NCBI GenBank assembly: GCA_028818755.1
Contig: JAPPNF010000167.1
Span: 124,001-188,000, forward strand
Length of the DNA stretch: 64,000 bases
Direction of reading: 5' to 3'
From: Deltaproteobacteria bacterium
GTDB taxonomy: Bacteria; Desulfobacterota; Binatia; UBA9968; JAJDTQ01
Every line of letters begins with the position of its first letter. Position 1 is the first letter of the stretch. The translations under genes and the position numbers were made by a program. Positions 35,116-43,841 of this stretch are shown here, piece by piece. Under the pieces are notes generated by a model. That model was not told where the DNA came from. It did no database searches and was given only the letters and a program-made list of their open reading frames with translations.

Positions 35116-35643
35116 ATGCTGAACCAGAAGGAAGGCGAGTCGCACGCCTTGCGCTTGGGCAAACTGTTCGGGAACCTTCTCTCGTTGGAGATGATCGCCC
35201 GGATGGCGCTTGCAACAACAGACGCCAAGGTCTCATTCTTGAAAGGGCCTCAACTACCACAGTTGAAGAAGGGCCAACGCGTTGAGGTTAATCCGCTGAC
35301 TGACGGCAAGGGCCTCATGGGTGTTCTCAAGCAATATAATCATCAAGTAAGCGCGGCCCATCGGATTGACGCCGAGCGTGTTGTCGAACTTCGTGATGCC
35401 TTGGCCCACGGTAGGATGTTTGGCTTTGGACCAAAGGGGAGTCACCTCCGGTTGCTGAAGTTCGACAAGAAGAGCGACAAGCAAGGAAAAGTATTGGTGA
35501 CCATGGCAATTGACATGACTGAGGGTTGGTTCAACGACGGCATCAGGTTCCTGGATGGAGAAATCGAAAAGGTTACCGAGCTATTGAATTACCAGAAGCG
35601 CCCGCTCCAGGGCGGACGGGAAAGTCTGAAATCGGGCCTTTGA
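35116..35643 (+). CDS. Hypothetical protein with a HEPN-like R-x4-H motif
   Basis: A 175-residue protein. The ATG at 35116 follows GGTGGAG. Base use is clearly more AT-rich than its neighbours, and the next 700 bases are too. Residues 90-100 read VELRDALAHGR, with R93-x4-H98, the core of HEPN-domain RNases and related toxins. Other parts are helical (KLFGNLLSLEMIARMAL). No partner antitoxin is adjacent on the same strand; the VapBC-like pair follows on the minus strand. HEPN is a motif-level inference only. Confidence 0.6.
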   Translation: MLNQKEGESHALRLGKLFGNLLSLEMIARMALATTDAKVSFLKGPQLPQLKKGQRVEVNPLTDGKGLMGVLKQYNHQVSAAHRIDAERVVELRDALAHGRMFGFGPKGSHLRLLKFDKKSDKQGKVLVTMAIDMTEGWFNDGIRFLDGEIEKVTELLNYQKRPLQGGRESLKSGL

Positions 35644-35719
35644 GTTGATTAGACGCGTACATGTGTTGTGCTCTACGAGGCCCAGCGGGCCGTCTCCGGA
35701 ATCCACTGTAGCGTCGGCC

Positions 35720-36121
35720 CTAGCTCTGAGCGTCCATCGCTTGGACATGGGGGTACTTGAGTATCCTTTCATCGGCAGTCAGCAGGATCAGTTGGTGAAT
35801 GCGGGCGGTCGCGACAAGGATACGATCGGCCGGATCCTTATGGAAAGCGGACGGCAGGGTGTACGCTTCAGCGGCAATCTCATGCGTTACCGTCACACTC
35901 GTCGCATCCAGATTTCTCAGTGAATCCGCGATCCAAGTGCTGAGCGGGATTGCCAGTGAAAGCGTGCCGACGGTCAGCAGGCGCGCGATCTCCAGCGTGG
36001 AAATTGTACAGATCGTGTTACTGTGCTCCCGATCCAGCAATGCCTGACGTGCTCGTGGTCCTAGCTTTTCGGGTTGCTCTTGTGACCAAACCCAGACGTG
36101 AGTGTCGAGCAACAGGTTCAC
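35720..36121 (-). CDS. VapC-like PIN-domain toxin
   Basis: A 133-residue PIN-domain RNase. Acidic residues lie in LLLDTHVWVWS (Asp), ISTLEIARL (Glu), DPADRILVATA (Asp) and LLTADERIL (Asp), as in VapC proteins that cleave RNA. The GTG start at 36121 overlaps the antitoxin stop (GTGA), so the pair is translationally coupled. The antitoxin is encoded just upstream on the same strand. Confidence 0.85.
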   Translation of the reverse strand: MNLLLDTHVWVWSQEQPEKLGPRARQALLDREHSNTICTISTLEIARLLTVGTLSLAIPLSTWIADSLRNLDATSVTVTHEIAAEAYTLPSAFHKDPADRILVATARIHQLILLTADERILKYPHVQAMDAQS

Positions 36122-36351
36122 GTGTGCATTTCCCAATCTTCTGTCGAGTCTATGCGGACAAGGTCGCTGTGAATGGTCATCTTGCCTTTCAGTCCTCCGA
36201 GGCGTTTGCCTTGGGGGAGCTCTCCGACTGGCTGAATCGTCACAAGGGGCTTCCCACGCACGGTGACCAGCATGGGCTCCCGGGAGCGCTGCACTTCCTT
36301 GAGTGCCGCGATGCACTTGGCCTTGAATTCGGACACAAGCATGGTCTTCAT
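36118..36351 (-). CDS. Phd/YefM-type antitoxin
   Basis: A 77-residue antitoxin. The N-terminal DNA-binding part reads MKTMLVSEFKAKCIAALKEV and the core VTVRGKPLVTIQPV is typical of Phd/YefM folds. The C-terminal tail would cap the toxin. It overlaps the PIN toxin gene by 4 bases. The pair probably represses its own promoter upstream, in the gap 36352-36428, which is AT-rich (AATTTAACCTAG). Confidence 0.82.
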   Translation of the reverse strand: MKTMLVSEFKAKCIAALKEVQRSREPMLVTVRGKPLVTIQPVGELPQGKRLGGLKGKMTIHSDLVRIDSTEDWEMHT

Positions 36352-36428
36352 GTGCCCAATTTAACCTAGTCAGATGACCAAGTCAAGAACCCGCCATAAA
36401 GCGAGCTACTCACGGTTGTCGCGAAGAA

Positions 36429-37067
36429 TCAGTCTTCGCGTGTCTTGTCCGGAAACTCGCACAGGTCGGCGATGACGCAGCGGGGGCACTCGGGCTTGCG
36501 CGCCTTGCAGACGTAGCGGCCGTGGAGGATGAGCCAGTGATGGGCGTCCTTGCGGAACTCTGGAGGCGTGAGCCGGGTCAGGCGGGTCTCCACCTCCAAC
36601 GGGTTTTTTCCCTTTGCCATGCGCGTGCGGTTGGCCACGCGGAAGATATGCGTGTCCACCGCGATGGTGGGCTCGCCGAAGGCGGTGTTGAGGATGACGT
36701 TGGCGGTCTTCCGGCCCACGCCGGGCAGCTTCTCCAGGGCCTCGCGCGTGCGGGGCACCTGGCCGCCGTGCTCGTCGATGAGGATCCGGCAGGTCTTGAT
36801 GATGTTGTCGGCCTTGCTGTTGAACAGGCCGATGGTCCGGATGTAGCGCTTGAGCCGTCTGACGCCGAGCTTGAGGATCGTCTCGGGGGTGTTGGCCACC
36901 GGGAACAGCTCGGCGGTGGCCTTGTTGACACTCACGTCCGTGGCCTGGGCCGACAGCACCACGGCCACCAGCAGCTCGAACGGGTCGACCCAGTCCAGCT
37001 CGGTGGAGGGGCTCGGATTTTCCTCCTGGAGCCGTTGGTAGATGACGGTGCGCTTCTGTTTGTTCAT
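36429..37067 (-). CDS. nth: Endonuclease III (Nth)
   Basis: A 212-residue base-excision repair glycosylase/AP lyase for oxidised pyrimidines. The helix-hairpin-helix is LPGVGRKTANVILN with the catalytic Lys, and the catalytic Asp is in IAVDTHIFRVANR. The 4Fe-4S cluster is held by C-x6-C-x2-C-x5-C in CKARKPECPRCVIADLC near the end. The length is normal. It is a housekeeping gene that marks the edge of the AT-rich island. Confidence 0.95.
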   Translation of the reverse strand: MNKQKRTVIYQRLQEENPSPSTELDWVDPFELLVAVVLSAQATDVSVNKATAELFPVANTPETILKLGVRRLKRYIRTIGLFNSKADNIIKTCRILIDEHGGQVPRTREALEKLPGVGRKTANVILNTAFGEPTIAVDTHIFRVANRTRMAKGKNPLEVETRLTRLTPPEFRKDAHHWLILHGRYVCKARKPECPRCVIADLCEFPDKTRED

Positions 37068-37097
37068 GTCGGTATCACGCTGCCGGCTCCGGTCGGG

Positions 37098-38216
37098 TCA
37101 GGGTATGTACTTCTCGTCCTGCAGGAAAAGCTCGCTGGGAATCTCGGTCCCCAGCCCGTTCTCCCTGCAGCGACTATAGATGAGGTGTGCGACCGCGGTA
37201 AACTGCACGCCGTCTCCGCGCAGGACGAGACCGGTGATCTGGCTGTCGGAGGTCCGGCCGGGGTGGTTGCCGACGATGACGTCGCCCAGGAGCGGCAGCT
37301 TGTCCCAGTCGATTTGCGTCGGCCGCGTGTACTGGTCCTTCCCGTGCTCGGGGATGGCTTCGGCGCCGCCGATGGCGTAGCGCATCCAGCGCCGGCCGTG
37401 GCGGTTCATGGTCAGCACGTCGCAGCGTTCCCAGCCCGCGATCTCCAGTTCGACGTCCGAGACGTTGCTGACGAACTGCCCGGGCTCCAGCCAGTCGGCC
37501 ATGACCACCGGGTCCTTGGAGTTGGTGGCCATGTAGACGATGTCGGCGCCACGCACCGCCTCTCGAGCGGAAGAGACCGGTACGATCTCGATTCCGGCCT
37601 CCTCGGACATCCGCTCCGCGAACTTCTCCTTGTTGCCGGGAGTCGGGCTGTACACCTCGATCCTTTCCAGGTTGCCGAGGGCGGCGAAACAGTAAGCGGC
37701 GCCTTGCGCCTGCCAACCCGTGCCGATGAGCGCCATGGTGCGCGAATCCTTTCGGGCCAGGTATTTCGCGCCTGCCGCCCCGGTGCCCGCCACCCGGAAC
37801 TTCTGGAGGTAGCCGTCGTGAATAATGGCCAGGAGTTCGCCGGTGCGGGAGCTGTAGACGAAGATGAGGCCGCAGAACCTCCCGTCCGTGCGCCCCGGCA
37901 CCCGCCTCTGGAGCGTTCTGCCGTCCTGCTCGAAGTAGGTGATGATGTCGGAGTCGATGCGGTCCGTGGTGACGTCCAGCTTGGCGATGGCGCCGCTCAG
38001 GGAGGTGAACGAGTGGTGGGTGGGGTCGCCTCCGCCTTGGGGGAACCTTGGGTGTTGGCGGTACTCGTCGGGGTCCCTCGGCGTGAAGACCCGGTACGGC
38101 GGTGCGTTGACCGCGCCGCCGGTGGCCAGCTCCAGCGCCGCCAGCTCCAGCGCGTCGTTGACCTCCGACGGGTCGAGGACCTTCTCCACGGTGGGATTGT
38201 CGATGATGAGCGTCAT
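37098..38216 (-). CDS. Ornithine cyclodeaminase/mu-crystallin family protein
   Basis: A 372-residue NAD(P)-binding protein of the OCD/mu-crystallin family, whose members act as cyclodeaminases, ketimine reductases or amino-acid dehydrogenases. The Rossmann core is MALIGTGWQAQGAAYCFAAL near residue 165. The family substrate region is represented by ADIVYMATNSKDPVV. N- and C-terminal segments are longer than in ornithine cyclodeaminase. Substrate unknown. It lies beside nth on the same strand, and any functional link is doubtful. Confidence 0.85.
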   Translation of the reverse strand: MTLIIDNPTVEKVLDPSEVNDALELAALELATGGAVNAPPYRVFTPRDPDEYRQHPRFPQGGGDPTHHSFTSLSGAIAKLDVTTDRIDSDIITYFEQDGRTLQRRVPGRTDGRFCGLIFVYSSRTGELLAIIHDGYLQKFRVAGTGAAGAKYLARKDSRTMALIGTGWQAQGAAYCFAALGNLERIEVYSPTPGNKEKFAERMSEEAGIEIVPVSSAREAVRGADIVYMATNSKDPVVMADWLEPGQFVSNVSDVELEIAGWERCDVLTMNRHGRRWMRYAIGGAEAIPEHGKDQYTRPTQIDWDKLPLLGDVIVGNHPGRTSDSQITGLVLRGDGVQFTAVAHLIYSRCRENGLGTEIPSELFLQDEKYIP

Positions 38217-38346
38217 GTAACCTCCTGTCGGCCTCGATCTTGCGAATCGATACCAGAATACGCAGGGTCATCTATCCCGGGTAGGGCGCGACGACATATA
38301 GGGGCGGGGTTCAACCCCGCCCGTGGGCGGCCACCATGCCAGCCCG

Positions 38347-39651
38347 TCAGTCGCGGCGCCCCACCCCCCGGGTCCAGGGTCCGATGAGCAGGGCGTTGGT
38401 GATTCCGGCGGCCCCCACCAACCCCAGGAGCAGCCACGGCACATAGGCGTGGCTGTGGAAGTGGTCGACGAGGGCGCCGGCCGCAGTTGGACCGACGACG
38501 CCTCCCCACATGTAGAAGAAGCTCATGTTGCCGCGGATTGTGCCGAAGCGGCGCCGCCCGAAATAGTCTCCCACCGCGGCCCATATGACCGGTATCGATG
38601 AGTCCAGCACGCTGAACAGCGTGGCGAACAGCAGCAACCCCCAGAGCGTCGTGCTCCACATCAGGACCAGGACCGCGATGAAGGAAAGCACCATGCACCA
38701 GGCCACCAGGCGCACCTTGTTGGTCTGGTCGGCAATCCATCCCATGATGAAGTGCGCCACGATGTTCATGCCGTTGAACCACGACAGAGGGAGCGCCGCG
38801 GCGAGAGGCGTCAGGCCCTTCCACTGCATCAGGGGTACGAAATGCACGATGACGGTGGTGTAGGCGGCGGTCCGGGTGGTCATCCACAGGACGAAGAGCC
38901 AGAAGACCGGGGTGCGCATGGCGCGGCCGGCGTCGTAGTCGGATTCGCCGCGGGTCTCCGTCCCGTCATTCTCCGACCCGTCCTCCCGCTCCCCGGGTGG
39001 CGGGGCGGAAGACGACGCCGTCTCCGAGGATATCTGCAGCCCCATGCTCTCGGGCGACCGGCGAATCCTCAGGGCCAGGGGCGCGGCCACGAATAGGAAC
39101 ACGCATCCCGCCGTGAACGCGGCCGTTCGCCAGCCCCAGAAGTGGACGGCCACGACCAGCAGGGCCGTGACGACGGTTCCGCCCACGGGCATGGCGGCGC
39201 TCAGGCAGGTCAGCGCACGCGCCCGATAACGCCGGAACCAGTTGACGGCCAGCACCGCGGGAGCGTGCACGAAGCCCGCCGTGAAGGTCAGGGAGATGAC
39301 CCCGACGTAGATGATGAGGAAGCTCGCGTAGCTGTCGACGAAGGAAAAGAGGACGTACCCGATGCCGCACATCAGCGCCGCGGTCAGTATCACGGGCTTG
39401 GGGCCGAAGCGGTCGATGAGGTAGCCCGCCAGCGGACCCTCGATGGCGCCCTCGGCCCGGGCCAGGGAGAAGGCCAGCGAAGTCGCCGCGTGGGTGATGC
39501 CCAGCTCTTTCTGAATGGGAAGGAAGTAGACCGTGAAACCGAAGCTGTGGAGTCCGCCGCCGATGGTCCGGACGAGGGCCGTCAGACCGATCATCCGCCA
39601 GCCGTAGTAGAGGTCCGACAGCCGGCGGCGGAGACCCTTGATCGATAGCAA
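38347..39651 (-). CDS. MFS transporter, monocarboxylate-carrier-like
   Basis: A 434-residue carrier with 12 membrane spans, of the OFA/monocarboxylate type (YYGWRMIGLTALVRTIGGGL at the N-terminus, then SFGFTVYFLPIQKELGITHA). A hydrophilic Ser/Glu/Gly loop of about 35 residues lies mid-protein (ETASSSAPPPGEREDGS). The start is a TTG at 39651; no in-frame ATG fits the family N-terminus, so it is uncertain. It is on the same strand as the molybdenum-hydroxylase operon, which ends 85 bases upstream, and may carry that enzyme's substrate. Confidence 0.82.
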   Translation of the reverse strand: MLSIKGLRRRLSDLYYGWRMIGLTALVRTIGGGLHSFGFTVYFLPIQKELGITHAATSLAFSLARAEGAIEGPLAGYLIDRFGPKPVILTAALMCGIGYVLFSFVDSYASFLIIYVGVISLTFTAGFVHAPAVLAVNWFRRYRARALTCLSAAMPVGGTVVTALLVVAVHFWGWRTAAFTAGCVFLFVAAPLALRIRRSPESMGLQISSETASSSAPPPGEREDGSENDGTETRGESDYDAGRAMRTPVFWLFVLWMTTRTAAYTTVIVHFVPLMQWKGLTPLAAALPLSWFNGMNIVAHFIMGWIADQTNKVRLVAWCMVLSFIAVLVLMWSTTLWGLLLFATLFSVLDSSIPVIWAAVGDYFGRRRFGTIRGNMSFFYMWGGVVGPTAAGALVDHFHSHAYVPWLLLGLVGAAGITNALLIGPWTRGVGRRD

Positions 39652-39735
39652 GCGGATTCACCCGCCGGGCGGGCCTGCCGCGCTTTGACGCGCTATTCGT
39701 CGTCCAGCGCGGCTGGCCGCCCGTTCGGAACTGCG

Positions 39736-42021
39736 TTATTTACCGGCTTCCCGGAGCGCCCGCAGCACGTTCTCCGGGCTCAGCGGGAGCCTGTGCACGC
39801 GCACGCCGGTGGCGTTGTAGATAGCGTTGGCGATGCAGGCCATGGGCGGCACCGAGCCGATCTCGCCCGCGCCCTTGGTGCCGTAGGGTCCGGCGCCGGG
39901 GTAGCCCGACACGGTGATGGCCTCGATGCGCGGCAGCATGTTGATGGTCGGCATCAGGTAGTCGACGAAGGTCGGGTTGAGGGTCCGGCCGTCGCTGTCG
40001 TGGACCACCTGCTCGCACAGCGCCTGGCCCAGGCTCATGGCCGCGGCGCCCTCGATCTGGCCCTCCACCGCCTTGGGGTGGACCACGAAGCCCACGTCGT
40101 GCACGGCCACGTACTTCAGCACCTTGACGTTGCCGGTGTCGGTGTCCACCTCCACCATGGCCGCGTGGGTGGTGAAGGGCTGGGAGCTGCCGGTCTCACG
40201 CTCGTGAGCCTGGGAGGCCTTGGAGTCGAAGTAGCCGCGGCCGATGACGTCGCCGATCTCGTTGTGTCCGGCGTTGCACACCGACGCCAGCGACACCGAC
40301 CGGGACGGCGCTCCCTTCACCTGGATCTGCCTGTCGATGATCTCCAGGTCCTCCGGGCTCGCCTCGAGCTGTCCGGCGGCCATGCGCAGGATCTGGTCGC
40401 GGGCGTCCTCGGCCGCCAGCTTGACGGCGTTGCCCGACACCAGCATCGAGCGGCTGCCCACCGTGCCGGCGTCCCAGGGACTCGCGTCCGTGTCCACGTT
40501 GAGCACGGTGACGTCGTCGGTGGGGATTCCCAGCACCTCGGCCACGATCATTGGGATGCCGAACCGCGCCGCGGTGCCGTAGTCCACCTTGCCGATGTGC
40601 ACCGTCGCGGAGCCGTCCTCGTTCATCTTCACCACGGCGCCGCCGCCGGGGCCCGACCCCTCGATCCAGGCGCCGGTGGCGAAGCCGATGCCCTGGTTCT
40701 TCCCGAGCTGGACCTTGCCCCAACCGATCTTCTCCTTGGCGAGGTTCAGGGTCTCGGCCAGCGAGCTGTCCCGCAGCTTGGGGACGCCGACGATGCTGTC
40801 GCCCTTCTCCGGCACGTTCTTCAACCGGAACTCGATGGGGTCCATGCCCAGCTCGGCGGCGATGGAGTCCATGTGCGACTCCATGGCGAAGGTGGCCTGG
40901 GGGCCGCCGGGCCCGCGCACCGGACCGCACACCTGCTTGTTGGTGTAGACGGTGAAACCGTCCATGTGGATGTTGGGCAGGCGGTACCAGCCGCCCACCA
41001 TCTGGGTGCAACGGCCGCCGGCCTGGTTGCCGAAGCCCGAGTAGCCGCCGGCGTCGTACACCACCTTGCCCTGGCGCGCCACCAGGGTTCCGTCCTTCTT
41101 GACGCCGCTCTTGATCCAGATCTTGCAGCCGGAGCGGATGGTGGTGGAGATGGTCTCCTCGGCCTTGTCCATGACGATCATCACGGGCTGCCTGGCGGTC
41201 AGCGCCAACAGCGCGCAGATGGGCTCCAGCGCGGCGCTGGAGGTCACCCCGCTGCCCTTGCCGCCGAAGCCGCCGCCGATGTCGGTGGAGATGACGCGCA
41301 CGCTGTTGAGCGGCAGCCCGGTCAGCGCGGCCACCTCCGTGCGCACCGGGAACGGCGCCTGGGCGTTGGCCCACACGGTGATGCGGCCGTCCTCCTCGGG
41401 CCGGGCCGCGGCGATGCGCGGCTCCAGGTACTGGGGATGGATCATCTTGGTCTCGTAGACCTCGTCCACCACCACGTCGGCTTCCGCCATGCCGGCCTCG
41501 GCGTCGCCGATGTCCACCCCGGTGTAGCCGCAGACGTTCTTGACCTGGAGGCCTTCCGGCAGGTTCTTGGGCAGCGGCATGTCCTCGTGCAGGGTGGGCG
41601 CCGATTCCAGCATGGTCTCTTCCGGATCCACCACCACCGGCAGCGGCTCGTAGGTCACCTTGATCTTCTTCAAGGCCTCCTTGACCAGCGCCTGGCTGTC
41701 CGCCGCCACCGCCGCCACCGGGTCTCCCATGTAGCGCACCTTGTCCTTGGCGAGAATGTAGCGGTCGATGTAGGAGCGGCCGTAGCGCGTGTCCGGCGCA
41801 TCCGCCGCGGTCACCACCGCGCGCACGCCCGGGATGGCCTTGGCCTCGCTGGTGTCGATGCCGACGATCTTCGCGTGGGCGTACTCGCTCCGCAGCACGC
41901 CGCCGCTGAGCGCGTCAGGCAGGTTCAGGTCGATGCCGTAGATGCCCTTGCCAACAACCCGCTCGACCCCGCCCATGCGGGGCATGTCGGTTCCCAGGAC
42001 CGTGTACTCAGCCTTTGCCAT
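39736..42021 (-). CDS. Molybdenum hydroxylase large subunit (XDH/aldehyde oxidase family)
   Basis: A 761-residue molybdopterin subunit that hydroxylates an N-heterocycle, aldehyde or similar compound with water as oxygen donor. Segments include IGGGFGGKGSGV near residue 250, VRGPGGPQATFAMESHMD near residue 370 and the catalytic-Glu region GTKGAGEIGSVPPMA near the C-terminus. The form-I CO-dehydrogenase motif AYRCSFR is absent, so this is not a CO dehydrogenase. An AAGGAG site precedes the ATG. It is the third gene of an M-S-L operon. Confidence 0.92.
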   Translation of the reverse strand: MAKAEYTVLGTDMPRMGGVERVVGKGIYGIDLNLPDALSGGVLRSEYAHAKIVGIDTSEAKAIPGVRAVVTAADAPDTRYGRSYIDRYILAKDKVRYMGDPVAAVAADSQALVKEALKKIKVTYEPLPVVVDPEETMLESAPTLHEDMPLPKNLPEGLQVKNVCGYTGVDIGDAEAGMAEADVVVDEVYETKMIHPQYLEPRIAAARPEEDGRITVWANAQAPFPVRTEVAALTGLPLNSVRVISTDIGGGFGGKGSGVTSSAALEPICALLALTARQPVMIVMDKAEETISTTIRSGCKIWIKSGVKKDGTLVARQGKVVYDAGGYSGFGNQAGGRCTQMVGGWYRLPNIHMDGFTVYTNKQVCGPVRGPGGPQATFAMESHMDSIAAELGMDPIEFRLKNVPEKGDSIVGVPKLRDSSLAETLNLAKEKIGWGKVQLGKNQGIGFATGAWIEGSGPGGGAVVKMNEDGSATVHIGKVDYGTAARFGIPMIVAEVLGIPTDDVTVLNVDTDASPWDAGTVGSRSMLVSGNAVKLAAEDARDQILRMAAGQLEASPEDLEIIDRQIQVKGAPSRSVSLASVCNAGHNEIGDVIGRGYFDSKASQAHERETGSSQPFTTHAAMVEVDTDTGNVKVLKYVAVHDVGFVVHPKAVEGQIEGAAAMSLGQALCEQVVHDSDGRTLNPTFVDYLMPTINMLPRIEAITVSGYPGAGPYGTKGAGEIGSVPPMACIANAIYNATGVRVHRLPLSPENVLRALREAGK

Positions 42022-42095
42022 GGGTCCTAACTCCTTCCAGTCCGTTCAAGACAATCGTCTAGGGTCTACATTGCGGTGGAACCCGTAGGGGCGCC

Positions 42096-42563
42096 TTACG
42101 ACATCTGCTTCGCCGCCAGCTCCACCGCGTCGAAGATCTTCGTGTAACCGGTGCACCGGCAGATGTTGCCCGAGATGGCCTCTTCGACCTCCTCGGCCGT
42201 GGGGCTCTTGGTGCGGTCCAGCAGCGCCTTGAGGGAGACGATGAATCCCGGCGTGCAGTAGCCGCACTGCACCGCGCCGGTGTCGATGAAGGCCTGCTGC
42301 ACCGGATGCAGCTCGTCGCCGTCGGCGATTCCCTCCACCGTGACCACGTCGGCCCCGGCCGCGTCCGCTCCCAGCACCACGCAGGAGTTCACCGGCTTAC
42401 CGTCCATGATGATGGTGCACGCCCCGCACTCCCCCGTATTGCAGCAGAGCTTGACGCCCTTGTAGCCCAGGGTGTCCCGCAGGAAGTCCACCAGCGCGGT
42501 GGACGGCTCCAGCTCGGCCGTATGGGTGTTCCCGTTTACCGTGAGTGTAATCGTGAGGCCCAT
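42096..42563 (-). CDS. Molybdenum hydroxylase 2Fe-2S subunit
   Basis: A 155-residue iron-sulfur subunit. The ferredoxin-type cluster is in CCNTGECGACTIIMDG, and the second cluster in CGYCTPGFIVSLKALL and NICRCTGYTKIFD. It begins at ATG 42563, which overlaps the TGA of the FAD-subunit gene by one base (TGATG). It serves the large subunit encoded 74 bases downstream. Compare the orphan CoxS-like gene at 4975, which shares the length. Confidence 0.93.
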   Translation of the reverse strand: MGLTITLTVNGNTHTAELEPSTALVDFLRDTLGYKGVKLCCNTGECGACTIIMDGKPVNSCVVLGADAAGADVVTVEGIADGDELHPVQQAFIDTGAVQCGYCTPGFIVSLKALLDRTKSPTAEEVEEAISGNICRCTGYTKIFDAVELAAKQMS

Positions 42564-43432
42564 CAGGCCACCTCCTTACCGGTCAAAGCTTGCCAGCACT
42601 GTTCCAGTCCCCGGCGCGTCAGCGCGTCCACGATCCAGCCGCGGTACTCGCCGCTGCTGCGCTGGTCGGTAATGGGGCTCGACTCCGAAGCCGCGCTCGC
42701 CCCCGCTTCCTTCACTAGGGCGGCGTCCAGCGCCTTGCCCGAAACCAGCGCCTCGGTCTTGGGGGCGCGGATGGGCGTGGGCGCCACCGCCCCGAGGCCG
42801 ATGCGCACGTCGTCCAGCGCGGTCTTGTCCGCGTTGGCGGTGGCCATCACCGCCACCCCCACCATGGCGATGTCCATGGGGCCGCGCACCGCGTGCTTGA
42901 GGTACACGGCATGGCTTCCGTCGGCGGGGAAGGGCACCGAGATGCCCGTCAACAGGCCCTTGGAACCGAGGCTGGTCTGGCCCGGCCCCTTGAAGAACGC
43001 GCTGAAAGGCTCTGAGCGGGCGCCGTCGGAAAACGTCACCTCGGCCTCCGCCTCCAGCACCAGCAGCGGCGCCAGGGTCTCGCCCGAAGGAGAGGCCCGG
43101 CAGATGTTGCCGCCGATGGTGGCCGTGTTGCGGATCTGCAGCGAGGCGAACTGGTGCGCCGCCGACCACAGGAGCGGCAGCCGCTCGCGCACGAGGTCGC
43201 TCTCCTCGAGATCGTGGATGGTGGCCAGCGGGCCGATGTGGACACCGCCGTTGCTCTCGCGGATGGCGTTCAGGTCGGGGATGCGCTTGATGTTCACCAG
43301 GCACCCCGGTTCCTCCTGGTACTTGATGTCCACCATCACGTCGGTGCCGCCGGCGATGACTTCCGCCTGCTCGCCGTGCTGGTCCAGCAGCGCAAGCGCC
43401 TCGCTCACGGTCTTGGGTTCGAAGTAGTCCAT
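42563..43432 (-). CDS. Molybdenum hydroxylase FAD subunit
   Basis: A 289-residue FAD subunit, first gene of the operon. FAD motifs are VIAGGTDVMVDIKYQ near residue 27 and ATIGGNICRASPSGET near residue 108, followed by the C-terminal domain. The order M-S-L, the close spacing and the start-stop overlap support one enzyme. It is divergent from the homogentisate-dioxygenase-like cupin, so the 409-base gap beyond 43432 holds its promoter. Confidence 0.92.
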   Translation of the reverse strand: MDYFEPKTVSEALALLDQHGEQAEVIAGGTDVMVDIKYQEEPGCLVNIKRIPDLNAIRESNGGVHIGPLATIHDLEESDLVRERLPLLWSAAHQFASLQIRNTATIGGNICRASPSGETLAPLLVLEAEAEVTFSDGARSEPFSAFFKGPGQTSLGSKGLLTGISVPFPADGSHAVYLKHAVRGPMDIAMVGVAVMATANADKTALDDVRIGLGAVAPTPIRAPKTEALVSGKALDAALVKEAGASAASESSPITDQRSSGEYRGWIVDALTRRGLEQCWQALTGKEVA

Positions 43433-43841
43433 GGATTCCTGCTCCCGGCTGTGGTCTCTGTGTTCGTCAAATGCCTTGCGCCCGTGTGTCTGTGGGTTCT
43501 CTTAGCCCAGTCACGACACACAAGGCAAGACGCGGGGGATCGGCTCACGACAAGCCCCGGTTGCGCGTGCTGGCGCCGGCGGGGCGGGAATGCACAGGAC
43601 AGGACTCTGACGGTACAACAACTGCTCTCGCGCACTGTGGGACGGCGGCAAAATTGCGTCTTGGGTCTTGTCATATACACACCATGGCGTGGTTGATTTT
43701 GACAGGAACTCCGCTTCGGCCATCCAATCTTGGCGTAGGCTTCCCCGCGACCCGCGCACAGTGGTATGTTGCGGCGGGGAAGCGTCCCGGCGACGAGCGT
43801 TGTCGCCAACCACCATTGGAACGAATCCAGGAGGAACGGTT
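43433..43841. promoter_or_regulatory. 409-base divergent intergenic region
   Basis: It separates the minus-strand molybdenum-hydroxylase operon and a plus-strand cupin gene, so promoters of both should lie here. The stretch 43645-43705 is relatively AT-rich (GGCAAAATTGCG, TTGTCATATACACACC, GGTTGATTTTGACAGG). No gene, tRNA or repeat is recognised; ORFs crossing it look like shadows. Confidence 0.4.

Noticed and set aside
39685-42030. A 781-codon plus-strand ORF opposite the molybdenum-hydroxylase large subunit.
   Set aside because: It is His-, Gly- and Val-rich mirror sequence of a gene with clear catalytic motifs.
39736-43432. CO dehydrogenase operon.
   Set aside because: The large subunit lacks the AYRCSFR motif of form-I CO dehydrogenase, so a general molybdenum hydroxylase is the safer call.
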